This document shows, piece after piece, positions 35,624-43,166 of a DNA stretch of 64,000 nt. The position numbers and the translations under genes were made by a program. The stretch is from Brevundimonas sp. UBA4553 (GTDB taxonomy: Bacteria; Pseudomonadota; Alphaproteobacteria; Caulobacterales; Caulobacteraceae). The stretch spans positions 124,001-188,000 of the forward strand of contig NZ_DGLD01000010.1 of NCBI RefSeq assembly GCF_002387245.1. The letters are read 5' to 3'. How positions within the stretch are numbered: the first letter of the stretch is position 1; each line of letters starts with the position of its first letter. The notes beneath the pieces are model-generated. The model did not search any database. It was not told the origin of the DNA and worked only from the letters and a program-made list of their open reading frames with translations.

Positions 35624-35651
35624 GGTCCGCTTTCCACCCATAGCCGAACTC
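35624..35651. repeat. Diverged dispersed repeat, copy C
   Basis: GGTCCGCTTTCCACCCATAG followed by CCGAACTC is the copy nearest the widespread consensus (GTCCGCTTTCCACCCAT...) that I recall from alphaproteobacterial intergenic regions. It lies between the four-helix gene and the YdeI/OmdA-like gene. Confidence 0.55.
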
Positions 35652-35723
35652 AGGCTCCCCGCCGGTGGTGGACAATCCGGCGTCTCGTGACCAAGCTCCG
35701 CATTCCTCGAAGGAGACACTTCA

Positions 35724-36035
35724 ATGGCGAGTGATTTTCCGCAAGGCGTCGTCCATGACGCGGACGCCGATATGCAGGCGGCCTTGCGGGCCGATACAGA
35801 GGTCTTCGAGCTTTGGAAGGCCCTGACGCCTCTCGGTCGCAACGAGTTCATCTGCTGGGTCGAGGACGCCAAGCAGCCCAAGACCCGCCAGCGCCGCATC
35901 GAACGCACGGTTGAGGAATTGCAGGAGGGCAAGAAGCGTCCCTGCTGCTGGGTCGGCTGCATCCACCGCACCGACAAGGCGCCCAGCCCTTGGCAGCAGG
36001 CCGTCCTGATCGACGGCAAGGCGAAGGACGGCTAG
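35724..36035 (+). CDS. YdeI/OmpD-associated family protein
   Basis: The 103-residue protein contains LTPLGRNEFICWVEDAKQ-KTRQRRIERTVEEL, the C-terminal motif of the YdeI/OmdA (bacteriocin-protection) family, in which a basic helix follows a short acidic one. Only this domain is present; longer members also have an N-terminal DUF1801-like part. The biochemical role of the family is not established. The start has GAAGGAGACACTTCA before the ATG, a strong ribosome binding site. Its stop overlaps that of the convergent gloB gene by four bases (CTAG). Confidence 0.8.
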   Translation: MASDFPQGVVHDADADMQAALRADTEVFELWKALTPLGRNEFICWVEDAKQPKTRQRRIERTVEELQEGKKRPCCWVGCIHRTDKAPSPWQQAVLIDGKAKDG

Positions 36036-36760
36036 CCCCTGAACCCGTCCTTGGCCGCGCGGCGGGCGGCGAAGTCGGCGGCGTCGGCGGCGCGCAGGAA
36101 GGGGTTGAAACGCCGCTCCGTCGCGACGGTGGTCGGCACGGTCGGTTGGCCGCGTTCTCGGGCGGCGAAGATCGCCTCGGCGTGGGCCTGCATCTCGGGC
36201 CGGTCATCGAGACTGAGGGCGAAGCGGGCGTTGGACGCCGTATATTCGTGCGCGCAATAGAGGGTGGTGGCCTCGGGCCAGGCGGCGATGCGGTTCAGGC
36301 TGTCCCACATCTGCTCCGGCGAGCCCTCGAACAGACGACCGCAGCCCAGGGCGAAGATGACGTCTCCGACGAAGGCCAAGCCGTCGCCCGCTGCGCGATA
36401 GACCACATGACCCAGGGTGTGGCCGGGCGACAGCACCACCTCGAACGTCGTCTCGCCCAGCCGCACCACGTCGCCGTCCACCACCACGCGATCCAGAGGG
36501 GCGGCGCGGCGCACCTCTTCCGGGCCGACGATCTCGCAGCCGGTCTCGGCCTTCAGCCGTTCGTTGCCGCCCGTGTGGTCAGGGTGCCAGTGGGTGTTGA
36601 GGATCAGGTCCAGCCGCCCCCAGCCCGCCGCTTCGATCTCGGCGAGGATGGCCTCGGCGTCCGGCGTGTCCACGGCCGCGACCCGCCCCGTCGCCTCATC
36701 GCGGATCAGGAAGCCGTAGTTGTCGGACAGGCAGGGAAACTGGCGCACGGACAGGGTCAT
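36032..36760 (-). CDS. gloB: Hydroxyacylglutathione hydrolase (glyoxalase II)
   Basis: The 242-residue metallo-beta-lactamase-fold enzyme cleaves S-D-lactoylglutathione to D-lactate and glutathione. The metal motif THWHPDHTGGN (about residues 56-66), a further His in LSPGHTLGHVVY, and the C-terminal substrate-binding YCAHEYTASNARFAL and RRFNPFLRA are all present. It depends on glutathione, whose synthesis begins with gshA at 27.7 kb. It is divergent from the methyltransferase gene and overlaps the YdeI-like gene end to end by four bases. Confidence 0.96.
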   Translation of the reverse strand: MTLSVRQFPCLSDNYGFLIRDEATGRVAAVDTPDAEAILAEIEAAGWGRLDLILNTHWHPDHTGGNERLKAETGCEIVGPEEVRRAAPLDRVVVDGDVVRLGETTFEVVLSPGHTLGHVVYRAAGDGLAFVGDVIFALGCGRLFEGSPEQMWDSLNRIAAWPEATTLYCAHEYTASNARFALSLDDRPEMQAHAEAIFAARERGQPTVPTTVATERRFNPFLRAADAADFAARRAAKDGFRG

Positions 36761-36912
36761 GGACGCATCCTAGCAGCCGATGCCGTGCAGGGACTATAGT
36801 GGCCGCAAGAGACCCAGGCCTGACCATGCCGCCCAAAGCCCGACCGGGCGTCGGCGACCGTTCGCCGCCCCACGGAGCGATGAGCGCAGCGAATGGAGCG
36901 TGAGTGAGAGAA

Positions 36913-37683
36913 ATGCGGCGCAGCATCGACGATCTTCGCACCTTCTACGGCGAGCCCACCGGCGCGCTGGTGCGACGCATGCTGGCGCGGCGTCTGGACG
37001 ACGCCTGGGGCGAGGCCGAGGGCAGCGACGTTCTGGGCCTGGGCTACGCCACGCCATGGCTGGACGGGTTTGTCGGGGCCCGGCGCGTCATCGCCGCCAT
37101 GCCCGGCGGACAGGGGGCCGAACAATGGGCCTCGGGCGGACGCAACCGCACGCTTCTGGTCGACGAGCGACGCCTGCCCTTCGCGGCCGGTGCCTTCGAC
37201 CGCATCCTTCTGGTCCACGCCCTTGAGGAGGCGGACGATCCGCGCGCCCTCCTGACCGAGGCCGTGCGCGCCCTCGCCCCGGCCGGCCGGATCATCCTGG
37301 CCACGGCGGCGCGCGGCGGCATGTGGGCGCGCGCGGAAGCCACCCCCTTTGGTCACGGCCGCCCGTTCACGCGCGGCCAGCTGGAACGGCTGGTGCGCGA
37401 GGTGGGGCTGGAGCCCGCCGCCTGGTCCCAGGCCCTCTATGTCCCACCCTGGCGACCCTTGCTGCCCATGGCCGACGGCATAGAACAGGTGGGTCGCTGG
37501 ATGCTGCCGGGGGCGGCGGGCCTGATCATGCTGGAAGCCTCGCGTCAGTCCTACGCCCGCGTGCGACCGCAGGGTCTGGCGCAGACCGTGCTGGCCGGAC
37601 GGCCGGCCCTGAGCCCCTCGCCCGCGTCACGCGACCATGGGCCGCCCGCCCATGCTCTGGTCGGCGACCGCAAACGGCCTTAA
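36913..37683 (+). CDS. Class I SAM-dependent methyltransferase
   Basis: The 256-residue protein has a Rossmann-fold methyltransferase core: VLGLGYATPWL (motif I variant), RTLLVDERRLPFAAGAFDRILLVHALEEADD (motifs II to IV) and LAPAGRIILATAARGGMW. It belongs to the UbiE/methyltransferase-11 group; substrate is unknown. The start at ATG 36913 is preferred over GTG 36904. In Caulobacterales this gene commonly lies opposite gloB, which is also the case here. The leader contains a short repeat-like sequence described in the findings. The next gene begins ten bases after its stop. Confidence 0.88.
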   Translation: MRRSIDDLRTFYGEPTGALVRRMLARRLDDAWGEAEGSDVLGLGYATPWLDGFVGARRVIAAMPGGQGAEQWASGGRNRTLLVDERRLPFAAGAFDRILLVHALEEADDPRALLTEAVRALAPAGRIILATAARGGMWARAEATPFGHGRPFTRGQLERLVREVGLEPAAWSQALYVPPWRPLLPMADGIEQVGRWMLPGAAGLIMLEASRQSYARVRPQGLAQTVLAGRPALSPSPASRDHGPPAHALVGDRKRP

Positions 37684-37692
37684 GGCGAGCCC

Positions 37693-38190
37693 ATGCAGCG
37701 ACTGATCATCATGCGTCACGCCCAGGCTGAAAAAAGCGCCCCCGGCGGCGACGTCGACCGCCCCCTGTCCAAACACGGCCGTCATGACGCCCTGGCCATG
37801 GGACGGGCTCTGGCCGAACGCGGCCTGCGACCGGACACGGCCCTGGTGTCCAGCGCCCGACGCACCCATCAGACCTGGGACGCCGTCAGCGAGTCGATGG
37901 GCGACGTCGAGGTGCGCCTGTCGCCCGCGCTCTACAACGCCTCGTCGGACACCCTGCGCCGCGCGGTCGAGGCCGCCGAAGACGACGCGGGTTGCCTGCT
38001 GCTGGTCGCCCATAATCCGGGCGTGCACCAACTGGCGGTCGAATACCTGATCGAAAGCGCCGCCTCGCCCGGCGTCATGGACAAGATGAGCGGCGGCTTT
38101 CCCACCGGGGCGGCGGCCATCTTCACCGTCGACGTCGCCGGACGCCCGACCTACGAAGGCTGGCTGACCCCGCACGACCTCGAAAAATGA
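37693..38190 (+). CDS. Histidine phosphatase family protein (SixA-like)
   Basis: The 165-residue protein has the phosphohistidine signature MRHAQAEKSAPGGDVDRPLSKHGR at residues 7-30 and a second catalytic His in LLVAHNPGVHQL. SixA-type enzymes remove phosphate from phosphohistidine proteins such as Hpt domains, so a link to the hybrid histidine kinases in this window is conceivable but unproven. Its stop overlaps the next start as ATGA, so it is co-translated with the DUF952 gene and then pyrD. Confidence 0.92.
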   Translation: MQRLIIMRHAQAEKSAPGGDVDRPLSKHGRHDALAMGRALAERGLRPDTALVSSARRTHQTWDAVSESMGDVEVRLSPALYNASSDTLRRAVEAAEDDAGCLLLVAHNPGVHQLAVEYLIESAASPGVMDKMSGGFPTGAAAIFTVDVAGRPTYEGWLTPHDLEK

Positions 38191-38543
38191 CCCACGCCCT
38201 GCCGACCACGGCCTTCAAGATTCTGAGCCGCGCCGACTGGCGCGCGACCCTGGCCGAGGGCGCTTATGACGGTTCGCCCGTCGACCGCGCCGACGGCTAC
38301 ATCCACCTGTCCGCGGCGGACCAGTTGGCCGGCACCGCCGCCAGACACTATGCCGGTCAGGACGATCTCATGCTGGTCGAGGTCGATCTGAAGGCGCTGG
38401 GCGACAGCCTGATCTGGGAGCCGTCTCGCGGCGGCGCCCTCTTTCCCCACATCTATGGCCCCCTGCCGGTTGCAGCGACGCGGGGCGTGCGCGCCCTGTC
38501 GGTGACGGACGCGGGCGACATGATCCTGAGCGAGCCTTCATGA
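38187..38543 (+). CDS. DUF952 domain protein
   Basis: The 118-residue protein is a DUF952 member, recognised by DGYIHLSAADQLAGTAARHYAGQDDLMLVEVD and RGGALFPHIYGPLP. The family is conserved in bacteria and related to the ADP-ribosyl-like or glutathione-transferase-like fold, but its activity is unknown. The gene overlaps the upstream phosphatase and downstream pyrD genes by four bases each, so it is the middle gene of a coupled operon. This order is recurrent in Alphaproteobacteria as far as I recall. Confidence 0.88.
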   Translation: MTHALPTTAFKILSRADWRATLAEGAYDGSPVDRADGYIHLSAADQLAGTAARHYAGQDDLMLVEVDLKALGDSLIWEPSRGGALFPHIYGPLPVAATRGVRALSVTDAGDMILSEPS

Positions 38544-39577
38544 GCCTGACCGACCTTGGCGCCGCCATTCTGCGCCAGATGGATCCCGAGACGGCGCACC
38601 GTCTGGCCATCCGCGCCCTGCAGGTCACGCCCCTGCCCGCCCCTGGCGCCGATGATCCAATCCTGAAGACCCGCATCGCCGGGCTGGAGATGTCCAACCC
38701 TGTCGGTCTGGCCGCCGGTCTGGACAAGAACGGCGAGGCGCTGCACGGCCTGTCGCGCCTCGGCTTCGGCGCCGTGGAATGCGGCTCGGTCACCCCGCGC
38801 GCGCAGGCAGGCAACCCCAGGCCGCGCCTGTTCCGTCTGTCGGAAGACCAGGCGATCATCAACCGCATGGGCTTCAACAACCAGGGGCTTGAGCCCTTCG
38901 CCGCGCGATTGACGGCCCGCCCCAAACGCACGGCCATCGGCGCCAACCTGGGGGCCAACAAGGACACCGAGGACAAGGCGGCGGACTATGTGGCGGGTCT
39001 GAAGCGTCTGGCGGGTCTGGCCGACTATTTCACCATCAACATCTCCTCGCCCAATACGCCGGGTTTGCGGGCGCTGCAGGGCCGCGAGGCGCTGGATGAC
39101 CTGCTGGGCCGGATCAACGAGGCTCGCCCTTCCGACGGAGCCCCGGTCTTCCTGAAGATCGCCCCCGACCTGATCGGGGAAGAGATCGGCATGATCGTGG
39201 AGGCCTCGCTGGCGCACCGCATCGACGCCCTGATCGTGTCCAACACCACGCTGGAACGCCCCGCGTCGCTGAAGTCCGGCTTCGCGGGCGAGGCCGGCGG
39301 CCTGTCGGGCGCGCCGCTCAAGCCCTTCGCCCAGAAGGCGCTGGAAGCCGCCGCCGAGGCGGCCGCAGGCCGTCTGCCTCTGATCGCGGTGGGGGGTGTC
39401 GCCAGCGGCGCTGACGCCTGGGCGCGCCTTCGAGCCGGCGCTTCGGCGGTGCAGGTCTATTCGGCGCTCATCTATCAGGGTCCGGGGCTGGTCGGCGCGA
39501 TCAAGCGCGACTTGGCCGCGCGGCTTCGCGCCGAAGGCTTCAGTCACATTTCTGACGCGGTTGGTTCGGGCCGTTGA
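38540..39577 (+). CDS. pyrD: Dihydroorotate dehydrogenase (quinone), class 2
   Basis: The 345-residue flavoenzyme oxidises dihydroorotate to orotate in pyrimidine synthesis and passes electrons to quinone. Class 2 features are an N-terminal membrane-associating helix (residues 1-35), GLAAGLDKNGEAL, VECGSVTPRAQAGNPRPRLFR, NRMGFNNQGL and the catalytic Ser in INISSPNTPGLR; the FMN-binding end has IAVGGVASGADAWARL. The ATG overlaps the DUF952 stop by four bases (ATGA). The gene closes the sixA-like/DUF952/pyrD operon. Confidence 0.97.
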   Translation: MSLTDLGAAILRQMDPETAHRLAIRALQVTPLPAPGADDPILKTRIAGLEMSNPVGLAAGLDKNGEALHGLSRLGFGAVECGSVTPRAQAGNPRPRLFRLSEDQAIINRMGFNNQGLEPFAARLTARPKRTAIGANLGANKDTEDKAADYVAGLKRLAGLADYFTINISSPNTPGLRALQGREALDDLLGRINEARPSDGAPVFLKIAPDLIGEEIGMIVEASLAHRIDALIVSNTTLERPASLKSGFAGEAGGLSGAPLKPFAQKALEAAAEAAAGRLPLIAVGGVASGADAWARLRAGASAVQVYSALIYQGPGLVGAIKRDLAARLRAEGFSHISDAVGSGR

Positions 39578-39643
39578 CGGAGCATTAGGGCAAGCCGCTG
39601 CATCATCGGCCCGATAGGCGAATTCGCCTGCTCGGAAAGTCGC

Positions 39644-41542
39644 ATGACGCAAGCCGCCGCCGACGCCCTGACCATCTGGGCGCCCGCCATTCGCCAACGC
39701 CGCAAGGCGATGCTGCAACGCATCGTCATGGGCGCAGCGACCGCTCTGGTGTTCAGCCCCATGCTCGGCTGGCGCTTCAGCGCCATCTGGCTGGTGCTCT
39801 ACGTGCTGATCCAATGCCTGGAGGTCGAGGTGTTCCGCCCCGTGGTGGCGGGCAAGGTCGCCGAGCCGGTCGGCTGGCGTGGCTTCTACGGCGATCTGGT
39901 GCTGATGCTGAACGCCGGCTTCTTCGGCCTCATCGCCGTGCCCCTGTGGATTCTGGGCGGCGCCATGGGCGGAGTGGCGGCCTCGGTCCTGCTCTCGGCC
40001 GGGATGATCAACTCGGTCATCATGTCGGGCGGATCCATGCGGATCTTCGCCTGCACCGTCCTGCCCCAGCTGGCGATCTTCGCCCTGACCCCGCTGTTCA
40101 TGGCGCAACTGGGCGCGCCGCCCCACATCGTCACAGCCGTGGCGGTGGCCATCCTGACCTACACCGCCTTCTGCCTGAACACGCGTCGTCACCTGTTCCG
40201 CGCCAACCGCGCCGAGACCGCCGCTCGCATTGAAGCCGACCGCAAGCGCTCCGAAGCCGAAGCCGCCATGGCCAGCCGCGGCGCCTTTCTGGCGGCGGTC
40301 GCCCACGACCTGCGCACCCCGATCAGCGCCATTCTGACCGGCGCCGACGAACTGGAGCGCGACGGCAAGACGGGCTCCGCGCGGCAGCAGGTCGCCCTGA
40401 TCACCGACGCCGGCCTGATGATGAAGGCCCTGCTGGACGACCTGCTGGACCACGCTCGCCTCGACGCCGGACGCATGAGCGTCGACAGTCGCGACTTCGA
40501 CCTCCGCCTGTTGGTGTCCCAGACCGCTCGCCTGTGGCAGGCCCCCAGCCGCGCCAAGGGCCTGCGCCTGCGGATGGAGGGCGCACGGTTCCTGCCGCGT
40601 ATGGTTCGCGGAGACGCCATGCGGCTGCGTCAGGTTCTGAACAACCTGATCTCCAACGCCATGAAGTTCACCGACGAGGGGGCGATCACCCTGCGTCTGC
40701 AATCCTGGCCCGACGAACACGGCGCCCATGTCCTGCTGATCGACATCGAGGACACCGGACCAGGCATGACCGCGGCCCAGCTTCGCCGCCTCTTCAACGC
40801 CTTCGACCAGACCGCCGACGGCGTAGCGGCGCGTTTCGGCGGTTCGGGCCTGGGTCTCAGCATCAGTCGCGACCTGATCGAGCTGATGGGCGGCCGCCTG
40901 ACCGTGCGCAGTACGCCGGGCCAGGGTTCCATCTTCACCCTGTCGCTGAGCCTGCCGCGCGGCGCGGCTGTGGAAGCACCGCCCGCCAGCCTGACGCCCG
41001 AGGCCCGCGCCACGATCACCCGCACCCTGGCCCGATCGGCGACGAGCGACCTGCCCGCCGTCCCGCAATCGGAAGCCGGTGTATCCCCTCCAGCGCCGAC
41101 GCCCCACGACGCTTCATCCAGTGACGATGACCTCTCGGCCGCGCCGCTCCGCGTGCTGGTCGTTGACGATCACGCCATCAACCGCCGCGCCATCCAGTTG
41201 ATCCTTCAGTCCGTGGACTGCGAAATCGCCATGGCGGAAGACGGTCTGGCCGCACTGGAAGCCTGCAAGCGGGCCGAGTTCGACGTGATCTTCATGGACG
41301 TGCGGATGCCCGAGCTGGACGGCCGCGAGACCACCCGGCGGCTGCGCGCCAGCGGCGGACTGAACGCCGCCGTCCCGGTGATCGCCGTCACCGCCGACAC
41401 CGCGCCCGAGGACATCGCCGCCTGCACCGCCGCCGGGATGAACTATTTCGTGTCCAAGCCCCTGACGCCCGGCGCACTGCTGGGCGCCCTGTCCCAGGTG
41501 CTGAACGAGGCCGCTGACGCCGCCGAGAGCGCGGCGGCCTAA
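39644..41542 (+). CDS. Membrane hybrid histidine kinase/response regulator
   Basis: The 632-residue protein has an N-terminal region of six likely membrane helices (about residues 30-175) with only short loops, so it may sense a membrane-derived signal. It continues with HisKA (FLAAVAHDLRTPISAIL), HATPase (LNNLISNAMKFTDEG, DIEDTGPGMT, FGGSGLGLSISRDL) and a receiver with VIFMDVRMPELDG. The linker before the receiver is rich in Pro, Ala and Ser. No partner regulator is adjacent. Its stop overlaps that of the convergent vsr gene by four bases (CTAA). Confidence 0.93.
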   Translation: MTQAAADALTIWAPAIRQRRKAMLQRIVMGAATALVFSPMLGWRFSAIWLVLYVLIQCLEVEVFRPVVAGKVAEPVGWRGFYGDLVLMLNAGFFGLIAVPLWILGGAMGGVAASVLLSAGMINSVIMSGGSMRIFACTVLPQLAIFALTPLFMAQLGAPPHIVTAVAVAILTYTAFCLNTRRHLFRANRAETAARIEADRKRSEAEAAMASRGAFLAAVAHDLRTPISAILTGADELERDGKTGSARQQVALITDAGLMMKALLDDLLDHARLDAGRMSVDSRDFDLRLLVSQTARLWQAPSRAKGLRLRMEGARFLPRMVRGDAMRLRQVLNNLISNAMKFTDEGAITLRLQSWPDEHGAHVLLIDIEDTGPGMTAAQLRRLFNAFDQTADGVAARFGGSGLGLSISRDLIELMGGRLTVRSTPGQGSIFTLSLSLPRGAAVEAPPASLTPEARATITRTLARSATSDLPAVPQSEAGVSPPAPTPHDASSSDDDLSAAPLRVLVVDDHAINRRAIQLILQSVDCEIAMAEDGLAALEACKRAEFDVIFMDVRMPELDGRETTRRLRASGGLNAAVPVIAVTADTAPEDIAACTAAGMNYFVSKPLTPGALLGALSQVLNEAADAAESAAA

Positions 41543-41949
41543 GGCTCCCTGATCTCGGCGGCCAGGGCTTCCGCGAAGCCGGGCTCACGCAGGCGACATT
41601 CCCACACGACCAAAACCCGCCAGCCAGCGGCCGTCAGCGCCGCTTCCACGCGGGCGTCTCGCGCACGGTTCCTGTCAATCTTGGCGTTCCAGTAGTCGGC
41701 GTTGGCCTTGGGCTTTCGCGCGCCGCGCGGACAGTCGTGGCCGTGCCAGAAGCAGCCGTGGACGAAAAGCGCGACCTTGCGTCCCTTCATCACAACGTCG
41801 GGCCGTCCGGGCAGGCCGCAGCCGCCCAGACGGTATCCGATCCCGGCGGCGCGCAGCATCCGCCGGACCTTCAGTTCGGGCGCGGTGTCGCGCCCCTTCA
41901 CCCGGCGCATGACCACGCTGCGCTTTTCCGGGGTGAAGACGTCTGTCAC
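41539..41949 (-). CDS. vsr: Very short patch repair endonuclease Vsr
   Basis: The 136-residue protein matches Vsr: FTPEKRSVVMRRVKGRDTAPEL at the N-terminus, YRLGGCGLPGRPDVV with the catalytic Asp, VALFVHGCFWHGHDC with the zinc-binding Cys and His residues, and a final VVWECRLR. Vsr nicks next to T-G mismatches created by deamination of 5-methylcytosine. It usually accompanies a cytosine methyltransferase gene, which is not found nearby. It lies just upstream (in its own direction) of the kinase stop, from which it is separated by a four-base overlap. Confidence 0.94.
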   Translation of the reverse strand: MTDVFTPEKRSVVMRRVKGRDTAPELKVRRMLRAAGIGYRLGGCGLPGRPDVVMKGRKVALFVHGCFWHGHDCPRGARKPKANADYWNAKIDRNRARDARVEAALTAAGWRVLVVWECRLREPGFAEALAAEIREP

Positions 41950-41972
41950 GGATCACTCCATGACAGGCAAGA

Positions 41973-42461
41973 TTACAGCTGGGCCAGCAGGTGCTCGGCC
42001 GAGGACACCTTGAACTCGCCGCCCTGCTCGATGTTCAACTGATCGACCACGCCGTCCTTGACCAGCATCGAGTAGCGCTGCGAGCGCTCGCCCATGCCGA
42101 AGCCCTTGGCGTCCAGAGCCAGGCCGACGCTGCGGGTGAAGTCGCCGTTGCCGTCGGCCAGCATGACGATGTCGTCCGTGCCGTTCAGATCATTGGCCTG
42201 GGCCCAGGCGCCCATGACGAAGGCGTCGTTGACCGAGAGGCAGGCCACGGTGTCGACGCCCTTGGCGCTCAGGTCGGCGCGGCTGTCGACATAGCCCGGC
42301 AGGTGACGCGCCGAGCAGGTCGGGGTGAAGGCGCCGGGAACGGCGAACAGGGCCACCGTCTTGCCGCCGAACAGTTCAGCCGTGGTGACCGGCTTGGGGC
42401 CGTCGGCGGTCATGGTGGTCAGGGTCGCTTCGGGGATGCGATCGCCGATCTGAATGGTCAT
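41973..42461 (-). CDS. Peroxiredoxin (Prx5/hybrid type)
   Basis: The 162-residue thiol peroxidase has the peroxidatic Cys in VPGAFTPTCSARHLPGYV (about residue 50), preceded by TTAELFGGKTVALFAV. The TPTCSxxHLP context is typical of the Prx5 family, which reduces hydrogen peroxide and alkyl peroxides using glutaredoxin or thioredoxin. No fused glutaredoxin domain is present. A single further cysteine lies in VDTVACLSVND. The gene is 23 bases from vsr on the same strand, so they may be co-transcribed. Confidence 0.94.
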   Translation of the reverse strand: MTIQIGDRIPEATLTTMTADGPKPVTTAELFGGKTVALFAVPGAFTPTCSARHLPGYVDSRADLSAKGVDTVACLSVNDAFVMGAWAQANDLNGTDDIVMLADGNGDFTRSVGLALDAKGFGMGERSQRYSMLVKDGVVDQLNIEQGGEFKVSSAEHLLAQL

Positions 42462-42599
42462 GCAGGGTCTCCGGGCTGAAGGGCCCGGGACATCCGGGCG
42501 ACGTTCACCCCCTCAGATAGAGAGCCCGGCCATGATCGCCAAGGCGGCTTCGACGCCTCCTGTCTTGCGCTGGAGCCATCGCCCCCCGATGATAGGATC

Positions 42600-43166
42600 A
42601 TGACCGCCTTCTCTTCCCTCACCGGGCGTCTTCTGGTGGCCATGCCGGGCATAGACGACGACCGTTTCCGCCACGCCGTCATCCTGATCTGCGCCCACGA
42701 CGACGATCACGCCATGGGCCTGCGGCTGGACCAGCCTGCTCCCGGCGTCACCCTGTCCGACGTGCTCAAGAAGCTGGACACCCCCGTGGCCGACGCCATG
42801 GCGGACCATTCGGTGTTGATCGGCGGGCCGGTCGAACGCGAACGGGGTTTCGTCCTGCACACCGATGACTGGAGCAATGACGACGTCACCCTGACCTTCG
42901 GCGACGGCCTGGCCGTGACCGGCACCCGGGACGCCCTGTCGGCCATGAGCGAGGACGACGGCCCGCGCCAGTCCATCCTGCTGCTCGGCTACGCCGGGTG
43001 GGGCGAGGGCCAGTTGGAGGAAGAGCTTTCCGAAAACGTCTGGCTGACCGCCGACGCCGATCCGGACCTGATCTTCGACGCCGACTATACGACCAAATGG
43101 GCCCGCGCCCTGGCGGGTCTGGGCGTCGACGCCGCGCGTCTGTCGGCCCAGAGCGGGCGGGCCTAG
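42600..43166 (+). CDS. YqgE/AlgH family protein
   Basis: The 188-residue protein matches the YqgE/AlgH family (DUF179): GRLLVAMPGIDDDRFRHAVILICAHDDDHAMGLRLDQP at the start, LIGGPVERERGFVLHT and GYAGWGEGQLEEELSENVWLTADAD. AlgH was first linked to alginate regulation in Pseudomonas, but the general function is unknown. The start is ATG 42600, next to the gap shared with the peroxiredoxin gene. Its stop overlaps that of the convergent pdeA-like gene by four bases (CTAG). Confidence 0.93.
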   Translation: MTAFSSLTGRLLVAMPGIDDDRFRHAVILICAHDDDHAMGLRLDQPAPGVTLSDVLKKLDTPVADAMADHSVLIGGPVERERGFVLHTDDWSNDDVTLTFGDGLAVTGTRDALSAMSEDDGPRQSILLLGYAGWGEGQLEEELSENVWLTADADPDLIFDADYTTKWARALAGLGVDAARLSAQSGRA

